Below, one piece after another: positions 29,806-36,397 of a stretch of 36,397 nt of DNA. The stretch spans positions 1 through 36,397 of the forward strand of contig JACRBH010000235.1 in assembly GCA_016234535.1 (NCBI GenBank). The letters run 5' to 3'. This DNA comes from Chloroflexota bacterium (GTDB lineage: Bacteria; Chloroflexota; Anaerolineae; Anaerolineales; Villigracilaceae). Position 1 is the first letter of the stretch. Each line of letters begins with the position of its first letter. A program made the position numbers and the translations under genes. The notes below the pieces were generated by a model that saw nothing but the letters and a program-made list of their open reading frames with translations, did no database searches and was not told the DNA's origin.

Positions 29806-31455
29806 ATGAAAAAAACTTTAATTTACATACTATGCATTGCAATGCTTGCCGCTTGTGCCCCTGCCGCAAGCACCCCTACAAATACGATTGCTTCAACCCC
29901 TCCCCCAGCGGCGACAAGCACCTCCATGCCCGAAGCGCTGTGGATCAGCCCCGCCGTTCCGTCAGATCTTATTGACCTCGCGCAAACATGGAAAATTCCA
30001 CAAACCGATGATCCCGCATTCGCCACGCATAAACTGGATATTGCCGACTCAGGCACTTTGTGGATTTACGCTCTCGTCGCGCCTTTTCCCACTCTTGTGG
30101 ATGATGCGACCTCTCAGGATTTAATCTCCACCTGGAAAGGCGTTCCTGCCGGACCGTTGAGAGGGCGCGGCTTACTAATGGCAGAATCCACACTGGAGGC
30201 GTTTACCGCACTTTGGGGCGAGCCAGCTTCCGGCGTAGTCACGACCGTTTCACCAGACGCATTAGCAGGCCTCGCGTGGAGCGTGTCTGCATGGGCGATC
30301 ATCCCCTTTGAAGACATCCAGCCCAAATGGAAAGTGTTAACCGTGGATGGTCAATCGCCGATACGCAAAAATTTTGATGCGGGCACTTATCCGCTAAAAA
30401 TAAATTTCGGTTTATCGAATCCTGAATTGATTGCGCTGCCTGAGTCAAACCGCGATGAATCCAAACTTGCGACAGTTGTATTGACCGGTGTCACCGCGCT
30501 GGTGCGCGCCACCGCCGCGACAATGGAAATGAAGAGTGTGACATATCCCGGCACGTTGATCGGCGATTGGCTGCGCGAGGCAGATGTGACACACATCAGC
30601 AACGAAGTGCCATTCGATAAAGCGTGCCCGACCCCAAAGGGCGGTTATACCAATTTGATTCTATGCAGCGACCCGAAATACCTTGAATTGCTTTTGGATG
30701 TCGGCGCGGATATTATTGAATTAACCGGCGACCACTTTGCAGACCGCGGCGTCAATGCCATGCTGGACACGCTTGAAATTTACAAGGAAAATAATTTGCC
30801 GTATTATGGCGGCGGCGCAAACGCAGACGAAGCGCGGCAGCCGGTATTGATGGAAGTGAACGGCAACAAGATCGCGTTCATGGGCTGCAACGGAAAGCTC
30901 AAATACGCGAAAGCCACTGACACCGTCCCCGGCGCGGCGGATTGTGATTATGATTTTTTTGTGGAGCAGATCAAGGAAGTGAAGGCGCAGGGTTACATGG
31001 TCATCTTTACATTCCAGCATGAGGAATGTTATTTTGCGGGGCCATGCTACACACACGTGGAAGGTTTCCACAAAGTGGCTGATGCGGGCGCGGTCATTGT
31101 CAGCGGCAGTCAGGCGCATTATCCGCACATTATGGAATTTCGCGGGGATTCATTTATTCATTACGGGCTGGGGAATTTATTCTTCGACCAGATGACCTAC
31201 ATTCTTCTGGACGGCACAGTCATCGATGAAACCCGCCGAGAGTTTATGGATCGTCATGTTTTCTATGATGGCCGCTACCTGGGCGCTGAATTACTCACCG
31301 CAATGCTGGAAGATTACTCACGTCCGCGCCCCATGACGGAAGCCGAGCGCACCGAATTTTTGAGTGAATACTTTTATCTCAGCGGATGGATTCCTCTTTC
31401 GCCCACACCCATTCCACAACCCACTGTGACGCTAACACCCATTGCGCTGCCGTAA
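29806..31455 (+). CDS. Lipoprotein with C-terminal CapA (poly-gamma-glutamate synthesis protein) type domain
   Basis: A 549-residue predicted lipoprotein: signal peptide with lipobox LAAC (Cys17), then a Thr/Pro/Ala-rich tether to about residue 45. Residues about 45-240 form an uncharacterised N-terminal region. Residues about 240-500 resemble the CapA/PgsA metallophosphatase-like domain: VTHISNEVPFDKA, ADIIELTGDHFADRG, YYGGGANADEA, FTFQHEECYF, GAVIVSGSQAHYPH and HYGLGNLFFDQ. In CapA the equivalent motifs carry His/Asp metal ligands. Poly-gamma-glutamate function is not supported by neighbours (no capB/capC). It ends in a Pro/Thr-rich tail. No ribosome binding site precedes the ATG. Confidence 0.8.
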   Translation: MKKTLIYILCIAMLAACAPAASTPTNTIASTPPPAATSTSMPEALWISPAVPSDLIDLAQTWKIPQTDDPAFATHKLDIADSGTLWIYALVAPFPTLVDDATSQDLISTWKGVPAGPLRGRGLLMAESTLEAFTALWGEPASGVVTTVSPDALAGLAWSVSAWAIIPFEDIQPKWKVLTVDGQSPIRKNFDAGTYPLKINFGLSNPELIALPESNRDESKLATVVLTGVTALVRATAATMEMKSVTYPGTLIGDWLREADVTHISNEVPFDKACPTPKGGYTNLILCSDPKYLELLLDVGADIIELTGDHFADRGVNAMLDTLEIYKENNLPYYGGGANADEARQPVLMEVNGNKIAFMGCNGKLKYAKATDTVPGAADCDYDFFVEQIKEVKAQGYMVIFTFQHEECYFAGPCYTHVEGFHKVADAGAVIVSGSQAHYPHIMEFRGDSFIHYGLGNLFFDQMTYILLDGTVIDETRREFMDRHVFYDGRYLGAELLTAMLEDYSRPRPMTEAERTEFLSEYFYLSGWIPLSPTPIPQPTVTLTPIALP

Positions 31456-31474
31456 ATTCGCCAAAGCGGCTTTC

Positions 31475-31529
31475 GTAGCGCGACAGTTATGGAGCCCTGC
31501 AAAGCCAAGCGACATAAAAGTCGCGCTAC
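31475..31529. repeat. Repeat 'GTAGCGCGAC' family, copy 2
   Basis: A perfect 10-base inverted repeat, GTAGCGCGAC (31475-31484) and GTCGCGCTAC (31520-31529), enclosing CGACATAAAAGTCG. It shares the GTAGCGCGACA word with the element between thrC and thrB. Confidence 0.7.
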
Positions 31530-31616
31530 AAATTCTTGTTCCTTAGCGGCGAAGCACCTCGCGCATTGAGATATTCTGAACACGGAAACAAATTGCGCTT
31601 TTGCCGAATGAAATTC

Positions 31617-31677
31617 TTAACGCCAAGTCGCAAAGGCGCGAAGGAAAAGCCCTTGAATCTTTGCGATTTGGCGTTAA
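31617..31677. repeat. Inverted repeat 'AACGCCAAGTCGCAAAG'
   Basis: AACGCCAAGTCGCAAAG (31619-31635) pairs with CTTTGCGATTTGGCGTT (31659-31675) at 16 of 17 positions, flanked by TTAA on both sides. The layout is similar to the elements at 4745-4834 and 20225-20309. Confidence 0.72.
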
Positions 31678-31740
31678 AAGGGAAAACCGAAATCAATGGC
31701 CGCGCCTAGTATAGATACCCTTCATATGCAAGTAGAATAA

Positions 31741-31778
31741 AAAAGAGGAATGAGCTACTTATTGCTCATTCCTCTTTT
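31741..31778 (-). terminator. Terminator after the DUF6174 lipoprotein gene
   Basis: A perfect 15-bp stem, AAAAGAGGAATGAGC (31741-31755) and GCTCATTCCTCTTTT (31764-31778). On the minus strand it is followed by TTTTTTATTC. Confidence 0.9.
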
Positions 31779-31794
31779 GAATCCGAATTGGAAT

Positions 31795-32244
31795 TTACTT
31801 CAACACTTCAAAATTTGAAACCGACAAAGAGAGTTCATCATCAACAGCGGCTTTGATATAGTCAAAATAGATTTCGCTGGGGAAGCCATAGGTGGAATCG
31901 TATGTCACAGTGACTTCGTCTGCATCGCCCCCAAGACCAGCTTCCAGTTCAGTAAAGAGGCGTTCGATGGTGGCGTGTTGAGAGAAAATCTCGTAGTTTG
32001 GGTCATCCTGGGCGATAACAGTCCCATCTGAATATGTCATTGAAACGATTTCATCATTTTGTACTTCGACAGTGATCGGCATCTTATCGCGAAACGCGCA
32101 GAAGCATCCGATGTGCAGCGAGAAACGATAATGTGTAATACCAGAGTCCTGCCATGTTTGGCGGTTGCGATCAAGTTCGGATGGCGTTCCAACAGAACAT
32201 GCTGTGAGGATAACAATAAGGGTGAGTAACAGTAATCTTTTCAT
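31795..32244 (-). CDS. DUF6174-type lipoprotein
   Basis: A 149-residue predicted lipoprotein with signal peptide KRLLLLTLIVILTAC and lipobox LTAC. The mature part fits the DUF6174 pattern: NRQTWQDSGITHYRFSLHIG, then the CFC pair, a beta-rich middle (ITVEVQNDEIVSMTYSDG) and YGFPSEIYFDYIKAAVDDEL near the C-terminus. Function is unknown. Start: the frame is open to 32292, but the ATG at 32244 has AAGGAG five bases upstream and begins a proper signal peptide. It follows the glycosyltransferase gene by 54 bases on the same strand. Confidence 0.82.
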   Translation of the reverse strand: MKRLLLLTLIVILTACSVGTPSELDRNRQTWQDSGITHYRFSLHIGCFCAFRDKMPITVEVQNDEIVSMTYSDGTVIAQDDPNYEIFSQHATIERLFTELEAGLGGDADEVTVTYDSTYGFPSEIYFDYIKAAVDDELSLSVSNFEVLK

Positions 32245-32298
32245 TTCAGCTCCTTGCGCAACAGGACGACAATTGTCATTGGAAAGTTCCAAGAGTTT

Positions 32299-33483
32299 CT
32301 ATTTCGGTTTGTACAATCTACCTTTCCAGGTGACGCCTTTCCCTGAAATAACCTTCCAGGCTGAGGTGAGCATCATCGCGGCGAATACGCCTGCGCCAAG
32401 CGGAGTTGTCCATGCGTACCAGGCGGAGATATTCATTGCGCGCGCCACTCTTGCGCGCATGGTAAGTAACAACCCAAAAACCGCAAGCGCCTGCAAAATA
32501 ATTCCCAATGCCAATATATCTCCAGTCTTGATATACATCAGCAGGCCAAGTACAGGCCAGACTGGCAGGAACAAGGCTGCAATCAAGGCGAGGATCGCGC
32601 CAAACGCGCCAAGCAACAACATGGACGGATGGTCGCGCAAGCCAAGGTAGATGTTCTTCGTCCAGCCTTCCCACATAGTGGGGAATGACGTGTACATGCG
32701 TGTGCGGATAACTTTCAGGCCATCTGCAACAACCAGATGATAGCCATTCCATTTCACTTGTTCGGAGATGGCTTTATCCTCCACGATTTGATCCTTGATG
32801 CGTTCATGTCCGCCAATTGCATCGTACACATTTCGCTTTATGAAAATGAATTGACCATTTGCGATTGCGTCGCGGGTGTTTGGGTCATTGACTTTGCGCG
32901 GGGAGAATCCCACAGAGAGAGCGGTCATTACCAAGGGCATGACGACCTTCTCCCAAAACGAACCCATAATCTGCTCGTTCATGGTCGTGAAAAGGTCTGC
33001 TTCTGTTTCGATAGCTTTGGCATACACGGATGAAATTGCTTCTGGTCTGAGGGATGTATCCGCATCCACGAAGCATAGCCACTCGCCACGCGCCGCTGCC
33101 GAGGCCTGGAACAGTGCATGAGGTTTTCCAGCCCAGCCTTCAGGCAGGTCTGATCCGCTGATTGGGAGGAGGCGGGAATCACGAACTGCGATCTCTCTCA
33201 ATTGAGTCAGAGTCGCATCAGTGGAGCGATCATCCAAAACGATCACTTCGATGTTCGGATAATCCTGCACAAGCGCGGACTCGACACAATTGCGAATATT
33301 ATTTTCTTCGTTGCGGGCGGGGACACAAATTGAAATTAGCGGAGCGCCTGCGGCGGGCGGTGGCGCGGGCGTGACAATAATATCGAGATGATATTGATTA
33401 TGAATCCAGTAAATGATGATAATTGCGATGATAAAAAGGATCGTGGATGTTATGAGATATGGCATGATTTTGTCGAAGGCCAT
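32299..33483 (-). CDS. Family 2 glycosyltransferase, membrane-bound
   Basis: A 394-residue family 2 glycosyltransferase anchored by an N-terminal membrane helix (about 9-27) and about three C-terminal helices (from about residue 285). GT-A motifs: ICVPARNEENNIRNCVESAL, EVIVLDDRSTDAT, the metal-binding DxD in CFVDADTSL, and a catalytic-base region IVEDKAISEQVK. The WAGKPHAL and WTKNIYLGLRD blocks resemble transferases of the hopanoid/carotenoid-associated HpnB/CrtQ/CruG-like branch. A carotenoid-type membrane protein lies at 18554, but 13 kb away, so a joint pathway is speculative. The start follows a GGTCGAAAGTCGAAGGTC-type simple repeat with no ribosome binding site. Confidence 0.85.
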   Translation of the reverse strand: MAFDKIMPYLITSTILFIIAIIIIYWIHNQYHLDIIVTPAPPPAAGAPLISICVPARNEENNIRNCVESALVQDYPNIEVIVLDDRSTDATLTQLREIAVRDSRLLPISGSDLPEGWAGKPHALFQASAAARGEWLCFVDADTSLRPEAISSVYAKAIETEADLFTTMNEQIMGSFWEKVVMPLVMTALSVGFSPRKVNDPNTRDAIANGQFIFIKRNVYDAIGGHERIKDQIVEDKAISEQVKWNGYHLVVADGLKVIRTRMYTSFPTMWEGWTKNIYLGLRDHPSMLLLGAFGAILALIAALFLPVWPVLGLLMYIKTGDILALGIILQALAVFGLLLTMRARVARAMNISAWYAWTTPLGAGVFAAMMLTSAWKVISGKGVTWKGRLYKPK

Positions 33484-33486
33484 AGG

Positions 33487-33516
33487 TCAAAAGTCAGACC
33501 TTCGACTTTCGACCTA
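33487..33516. repeat. Simple repeat between the sbcC-like and glycosyltransferase genes
   Basis: AAAGTCAGACCTTCGACTTT and overlapping words form a near-tandem GTCGAAAGTCGAAGGTC pattern in the 39-base gap, similar in style to the repeat words found inside the sbcC-like gene. Confidence 0.5.
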
Positions 33517-33522
33517 TGCCTC

Positions 33523-36129
33523 TTATATAACTTTGACTGAACTTCCGCGCTCTGTCTTTTCAACTTCAATACGATTTGGGAAAGCAGCCTTGAGTTCATC
33601 GAGATGAGTGATGATCAGGATTTTTGCGAAATCATTTTTTACAAGGTTGATGGCTTCGATAAGACGCTGACGGCCCTGTGTATCCTGCGAGCCAAAACCT
33701 TCGTCAATGACGAGCGTTTGCAGGCGCGCACCTTTGCGCTGCGCAAGAATTTCGGATAAGGCAAGCCGAATGGCAAAATTGACTCGGAAGGCCTCGCCGC
33801 CTGAATACATTTCATAATTTCGCAAACCAGCCGAATCGCTGATTTGAATATCGAGCGTTTCCTTTAAATCATCGCGCTTCTTATCCTTGTATTCGGCCTG
33901 AGTCACAAAACGAACGGACATTTGCCCATCGCTCAATCGTTCAAGCAAATCGTTGGCTTTGTTCTCGATTTGCGGCAAAGCCTGTTCAATCAGCAGTGCG
34001 GGTACGCCATCTTTGCCAAAAGCGCGCTCCAGAGTCTTGTGCCGCATGATGCGCTGATTGAGTTCTTCGCGCTGAGCGGAATAATCCGATTTGCGTGTGC
34101 GGAGCGTGGCAAGCACATCCACTTTCTGGCGCGCCGCACCGACTTGATCGCGGGTCCTGTTTTCGTCTTCACGCAGGGAGAACAATTCACGCTCGACCTT
34201 GTTCAAATCGGGGGATTGCATCTCAGCAGATTCAAGGTTCGTCTTTACAGTTTGATATTCTGCATCCAAATTTACGATTTCGGATTTTCGATTTTCGATT
34301 TCGGATTTTAAGTTGGCAATTTCACTTTCGATCTGTTTGTTAACTTCACGGGCAGATTTCAGATTACTAAATTCATCTTCCGCGCTTCGACCATCAGCCT
34401 CGGCTTGTCTTGCAGCTTCATGCGCGGAAGTGTCATAGCCAAGTTTCGCAAGTTCCTTGTCGAGTTTGGCAAGCTGTTTGCGGGCATCTGCCGCGAAAGA
34501 ACCTTTCTCCAGCAGTTTGGATGTTTCTGCCAAACGTTTCCTGCCCGTTGTTTCCCATTCCTTCGCAGCGGACTCCAAGGTTTCGATCCGCTCGGTGAGT
34601 TGAGAAATGGTATTGGAATGCGTGAGGAGGTCTTTTTCGGCAGTTCCGAGTTGAGTAATGCGTGACGCGTATTCCGTGATTTGCTGGGTAAGCGCGCTTA
34701 ATTCAGTTTGGTTGGCGCGGAATTGATCGCCTTTATCTTTGCCAGCTTTGTTCAACTCAGTCAGCGTCGATTCGCGATGGCCTTCGCTTAGTTCCTGTCC
34801 GCAGACAGGGCAAGTCGCACCGTGCGCTTCTTCAAGCGAATCGATGCGTTTCTTGATCTCATCCATTTCCTTGCGGAGCGATTCGTTTTCAACTTTCAAA
34901 GCCGCGAATTTTTCACGGGACTCGTTCCGCTGGCTTTCCAATTCACTGTGTTCCTTGATTCTTGATTCCGCTTCCGCCAATAATTGATTCGCCCCTGCAA
35001 CCTGCGCAACCAAGACATCTTTCACCAATTCCTGTTCACTGATCACCGATAACTGATGACTCAACGAAGCATGTTCCTGCTCCAACTTTGCCTTTTCCAC
35101 TTCGATCTCACGCAAAAGCGGCTGTCTCTGCTCATCGTGTTCGCGGAATTTCAGCGCGACCTGATCAAGTTCTTCCAGTTCCTTGCGCGCATTTAGCCAC
35201 GCCTTATGCGCGGACTCGATCTTCTTTGCGCGGCTCACAAGGTCGGCATAAATGGCGCGTTCTGATTCTTTTTCATTGAGGCGCATCTCAAGAGAGGCCA
35301 ATGCCGAGCGCGATCTTTCAAGGGAATTGAAGAACGTCTCTGCGAGCTTACGCTGTTCATCAAGCAATGCGGCGTTCTTCCTGATATTCTCCATCACGGA
35401 TTCTTGAGCGCTGCGCGTGGACGATAATTGTTTCAGCGAGCTCTCAAGCTCCGCAAGCTTTGACCTGCGGGAATCCTCTTCGCCCAGTTCAAGGTCAATT
35501 TCAGCGACTCGGCCATCGATTTCCTGCACGTCATTTTCAAGCTGTTTTCTTTTGGCGGCAGTGCGATCCTTGTACTCATCCCATATTTCCAGACCAAGAA
35601 TTGTGCCAAGGATGGCTTTGCGCTCGCTGGCTTTCTTCTGTGTGAATTGATCCGCCTTGCCTTGCAGAAAGAATGACGCGTTGATGAATGTCTCATAATC
35701 CAACCGAAGTGTCTGCTCGATCCGCGCCTGAGTATCGCGAGTCGTTTTCTCGGTAAGCGGACGCCATGCAGCTTGACCGTCGACGATAGACCGCAGACCG
35801 TCCACTGTCCGCTGTCCATCGTCCAATACCTGAAACTCAAGCACCGTACTTTTTCCGCGCGGTAATGTTCTCTGCACACGGAACACATTGCCTTCATACT
35901 CAAACGTCAGCGCAACTTCCGCGGCTTTTACATCCTGATTTAAATTAATAACGTCCGTGCTTTTTCCGCGTGATTCGCCGAACAGACTCCAAGTGATCGC
36001 ATCCAACAGGGACGATTTTCCCGCGCCGTTAGAACCAGAGATGCAGGCCAGGTTGAACGAATCAAAATCCAATTCAATGGGGTCGCGATATGAAAGGAAG
36101 CCTGAAATACGCAAGTGACGGGGAATCAA
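33523..36129 (-). CDS. sbcC: SbcC/Rad50-type ATPase with zinc hook
   Basis: An 868-residue SMC-like ATPase of the SbcC/Rad50 family, which with the nuclease SbcD/Mre11 processes DNA ends and hairpins. N-terminal ATPase half: MIPRHLRISGFLSYRDPIEL and Walker A GSNGAGKS. Long antiparallel coiled coil (about 190-720) interrupted by the zinc hook CPVCG (Cys440, Cys443). C-terminal half: signature YSGGEAFRV and Walker B LVIDEGFGSQD. The start codon is TTG at 36129, chosen because family members start MIPxxL. Three short segments (residues 103-119, 356-367, 604-621) are encoded by simple spacer-like repeats. No sbcD is adjacent in the window. Confidence 0.92.
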   Translation of the reverse strand: MIPRHLRISGFLSYRDPIELDFDSFNLACISGSNGAGKSSLLDAITWSLFGESRGKSTDVINLNQDVKAAEVALTFEYEGNVFRVQRTLPRGKSTVLEFQVLDDGQRTVDGLRSIVDGQAAWRPLTEKTTRDTQARIEQTLRLDYETFINASFFLQGKADQFTQKKASERKAILGTILGLEIWDEYKDRTAAKRKQLENDVQEIDGRVAEIDLELGEEDSRRSKLAELESSLKQLSSTRSAQESVMENIRKNAALLDEQRKLAETFFNSLERSRSALASLEMRLNEKESERAIYADLVSRAKKIESAHKAWLNARKELEELDQVALKFREHDEQRQPLLREIEVEKAKLEQEHASLSHQLSVISEQELVKDVLVAQVAGANQLLAEAESRIKEHSELESQRNESREKFAALKVENESLRKEMDEIKKRIDSLEEAHGATCPVCGQELSEGHRESTLTELNKAGKDKGDQFRANQTELSALTQQITEYASRITQLGTAEKDLLTHSNTISQLTERIETLESAAKEWETTGRKRLAETSKLLEKGSFAADARKQLAKLDKELAKLGYDTSAHEAARQAEADGRSAEDEFSNLKSAREVNKQIESEIANLKSEIENRKSEIVNLDAEYQTVKTNLESAEMQSPDLNKVERELFSLREDENRTRDQVGAARQKVDVLATLRTRKSDYSAQREELNQRIMRHKTLERAFGKDGVPALLIEQALPQIENKANDLLERLSDGQMSVRFVTQAEYKDKKRDDLKETLDIQISDSAGLRNYEMYSGGEAFRVNFAIRLALSEILAQRKGARLQTLVIDEGFGSQDTQGRQRLIEAINLVKNDFAKILIITHLDELKAAFPNRIEVEKTERGSSVKVI
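34267..34320 (-). repeat. In-frame repeat in sbcC-like gene: AATCGAAAATCGAAAATCC type
   Basis: Codons 604-621. The coding strand reads a near-tandem ATTTTCGATTTTCGATTT-type word, encoding IANLKSEIENRKSEIVNL in the coiled coil. The heptad-friendly product may explain why the insertion is tolerated. Confidence 0.65.
35029..35064 (-). repeat. In-frame repeat in sbcC-like gene: CATCAGTTATCGGTGATCAG type
   Basis: Codons 356-367, encoding LSHQLSVISEQE. The word family AGTTATCGGTGATCAGTGAA matches the spacer words at 3486-3516. Confidence 0.65.
35773..35823 (-). repeat. In-frame repeat in sbcC-like gene: GGACAGCGGACAGTGGACGG type
   Basis: Codons 103-119, encoding DDGQRTVDGLRSIVDGQ in the loop between the VLEFQV strand and AAWRPLTEK. 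The DNA is a near-tandem run of GGACAGTGGACGGTC words. Confidence 0.6.
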
Positions 36130-36336
36130 AGAGAGTATGTCCTGTAATAACGAATTTGCTCCGGAGCGCGGACTTCAGTCCGCTTGCCTCCGTAAAACTG
36201 CAGGCTAAAGTCTGCATTCCGCTTAATCTGTGATTTACTGAATTTAGTGAACCAAGCTTCAATTGTTTCTCGCAATTTTAGCCAAAGTTTACTTATTTAT
36301 GAGACAAGCGACAGGTTCGATTATAATCGAACCAAT
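36130..36336. other. Divergent spacer upstream of the sbcC-like gene
   Basis: No gene is visible. It contains the palindrome GCGGACTTCAGTCCGC (36167-36182) and, further on, CTGCAGGCTAAAGTCTGCA, both simple hairpins of the kind seen in other spacers of this window. The rest is A/T-rich with no feature that I can name. Confidence 0.5.
36322..36327 (+). promoter_or_regulatory. -10 box before the gene at the right edge
   Basis: A perfect TATAAT nine bases before the ATG at 36337, again the short promoter-to-start geometry. Confidence 0.6.
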
Positions 36337-36397
36337 ATGGCAGAAGACGAAGCACCCCACACACGCCGCCGCATGACCATCCTCGCAGTCATCATCG
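36337..36397 (+). CDS. Start of an unidentified gene (3' partial)
   Basis: Twenty codons are visible, beginning MAEDEAPHTRRRM and then TILAVII. That is an acidic/basic cytoplasmic start followed by what may be a membrane segment. The frame is open to the window edge. The only start signal is the TATAAT nine bases upstream. No family can be named from this length. Confidence 0.5.
   Translation, partial: MAEDEAPHTRRRMTILAVII

Larger units (their letters stand above)
31456..31740. other. Gene-free spacer made largely of repeats
   Basis: No coding region is visible between the CapA-like gene and the converging DUF6174 gene. The spacer holds one GTAGCGCGAC-type element (31475-31529), one long inverted repeat (31617-31677) and unremarkable A/T-rich sequence around them. 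Confidence 0.7.

Overview
This window looks like a chromosomal segment of an Anaerolineae-type Chloroflexota bacterium, with moderate confidence and judged only from gene content and sequence style. The indicators are a CBS-domain family II pyrophosphatase, a tungsten-type aldehyde:ferredoxin oxidoreductase, an ECF transporter with a fused double ATPase, several lipoproteins, many very short promoter-to-ATG distances, and dense families of small palindromic repeats between genes. There is no rRNA, CRISPR array, phage or recognisable insertion sequence. The content is mainly housekeeping and metabolic genes with small accessory pieces.

Layout. 1-3400 (+): end of a CBS-type Mn-dependent pyrophosphatase, a MazG-like protein, a degenerate HepT-like protein behind a 22-codon ORF, an unknown 110-aa protein and an XdhC-family protein. 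3600-6460: an SPFH protein with a C-terminal helix-turn-helix (+), convergent with bifunctional NAD(P)HX repair enzyme nnr (-). 6700-7416 (+): an intact MNT/HEPN toxin-antitoxin pair. 7484-9821 (-): SCP2 protein followed by aldehyde:ferredoxin oxidoreductase. 9885-13323 (+): a polar amino acid ABC transporter (lipoprotein, permease, ATPase) joined directly to a dimethylarginine dimethylaminohydrolase gene. 13429-13510 (-): tRNA-Leu(GAG). 13573-20175 (+): plsX, a NERD-like membrane protein, a DinG helicase with a proofreading exonuclease domain, a carotenoid-biosynthesis-type membrane protein and arylamine N-acetyltransferase. 20320-20874 (-): dcd. 21022-22531 (+): an unknown membrane protein and a DUF1684 protein. 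22636-26311 (-): an ECF transporter in the order ATPase, S component, T component. 26420-27708 (-): thrC, then a Pmp3-type mini-protein. 27813-28700 (+): thrB, divergent from thrC. 28779-29648 (-): TerC-family protein. 29806-31455 (+): CapA-like lipoprotein. 31795-36129 (-): SbcC/Rad50-type ATPase, family 2 glycosyltransferase and a DUF6174 lipoprotein. The start of one more (+) gene is at the right edge.

Three signals go beyond ordinary annotation. First, a roughly 90-bp palindrome family (ends GTCATTGCGAGG / CCTCGCAATGAC) occurs five times, always between genes pointing the same way, including both internal gaps of the ECF operon. Second, short repeats of the kind usually found between genes appear in frame inside proteins: one roughly 28-residue segment in Nnr and three segments in the SbcC-like ATPase. 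Third, at least six ORFs have a -10 box only 6-9 bases before the ATG, which predicts leaderless mRNAs and settles several start codons. A degenerate HepT that has lost its catalytic motif, preceded by a 22-codon ORF that may be what remains of its antitoxin, is a fourth item worth checking.
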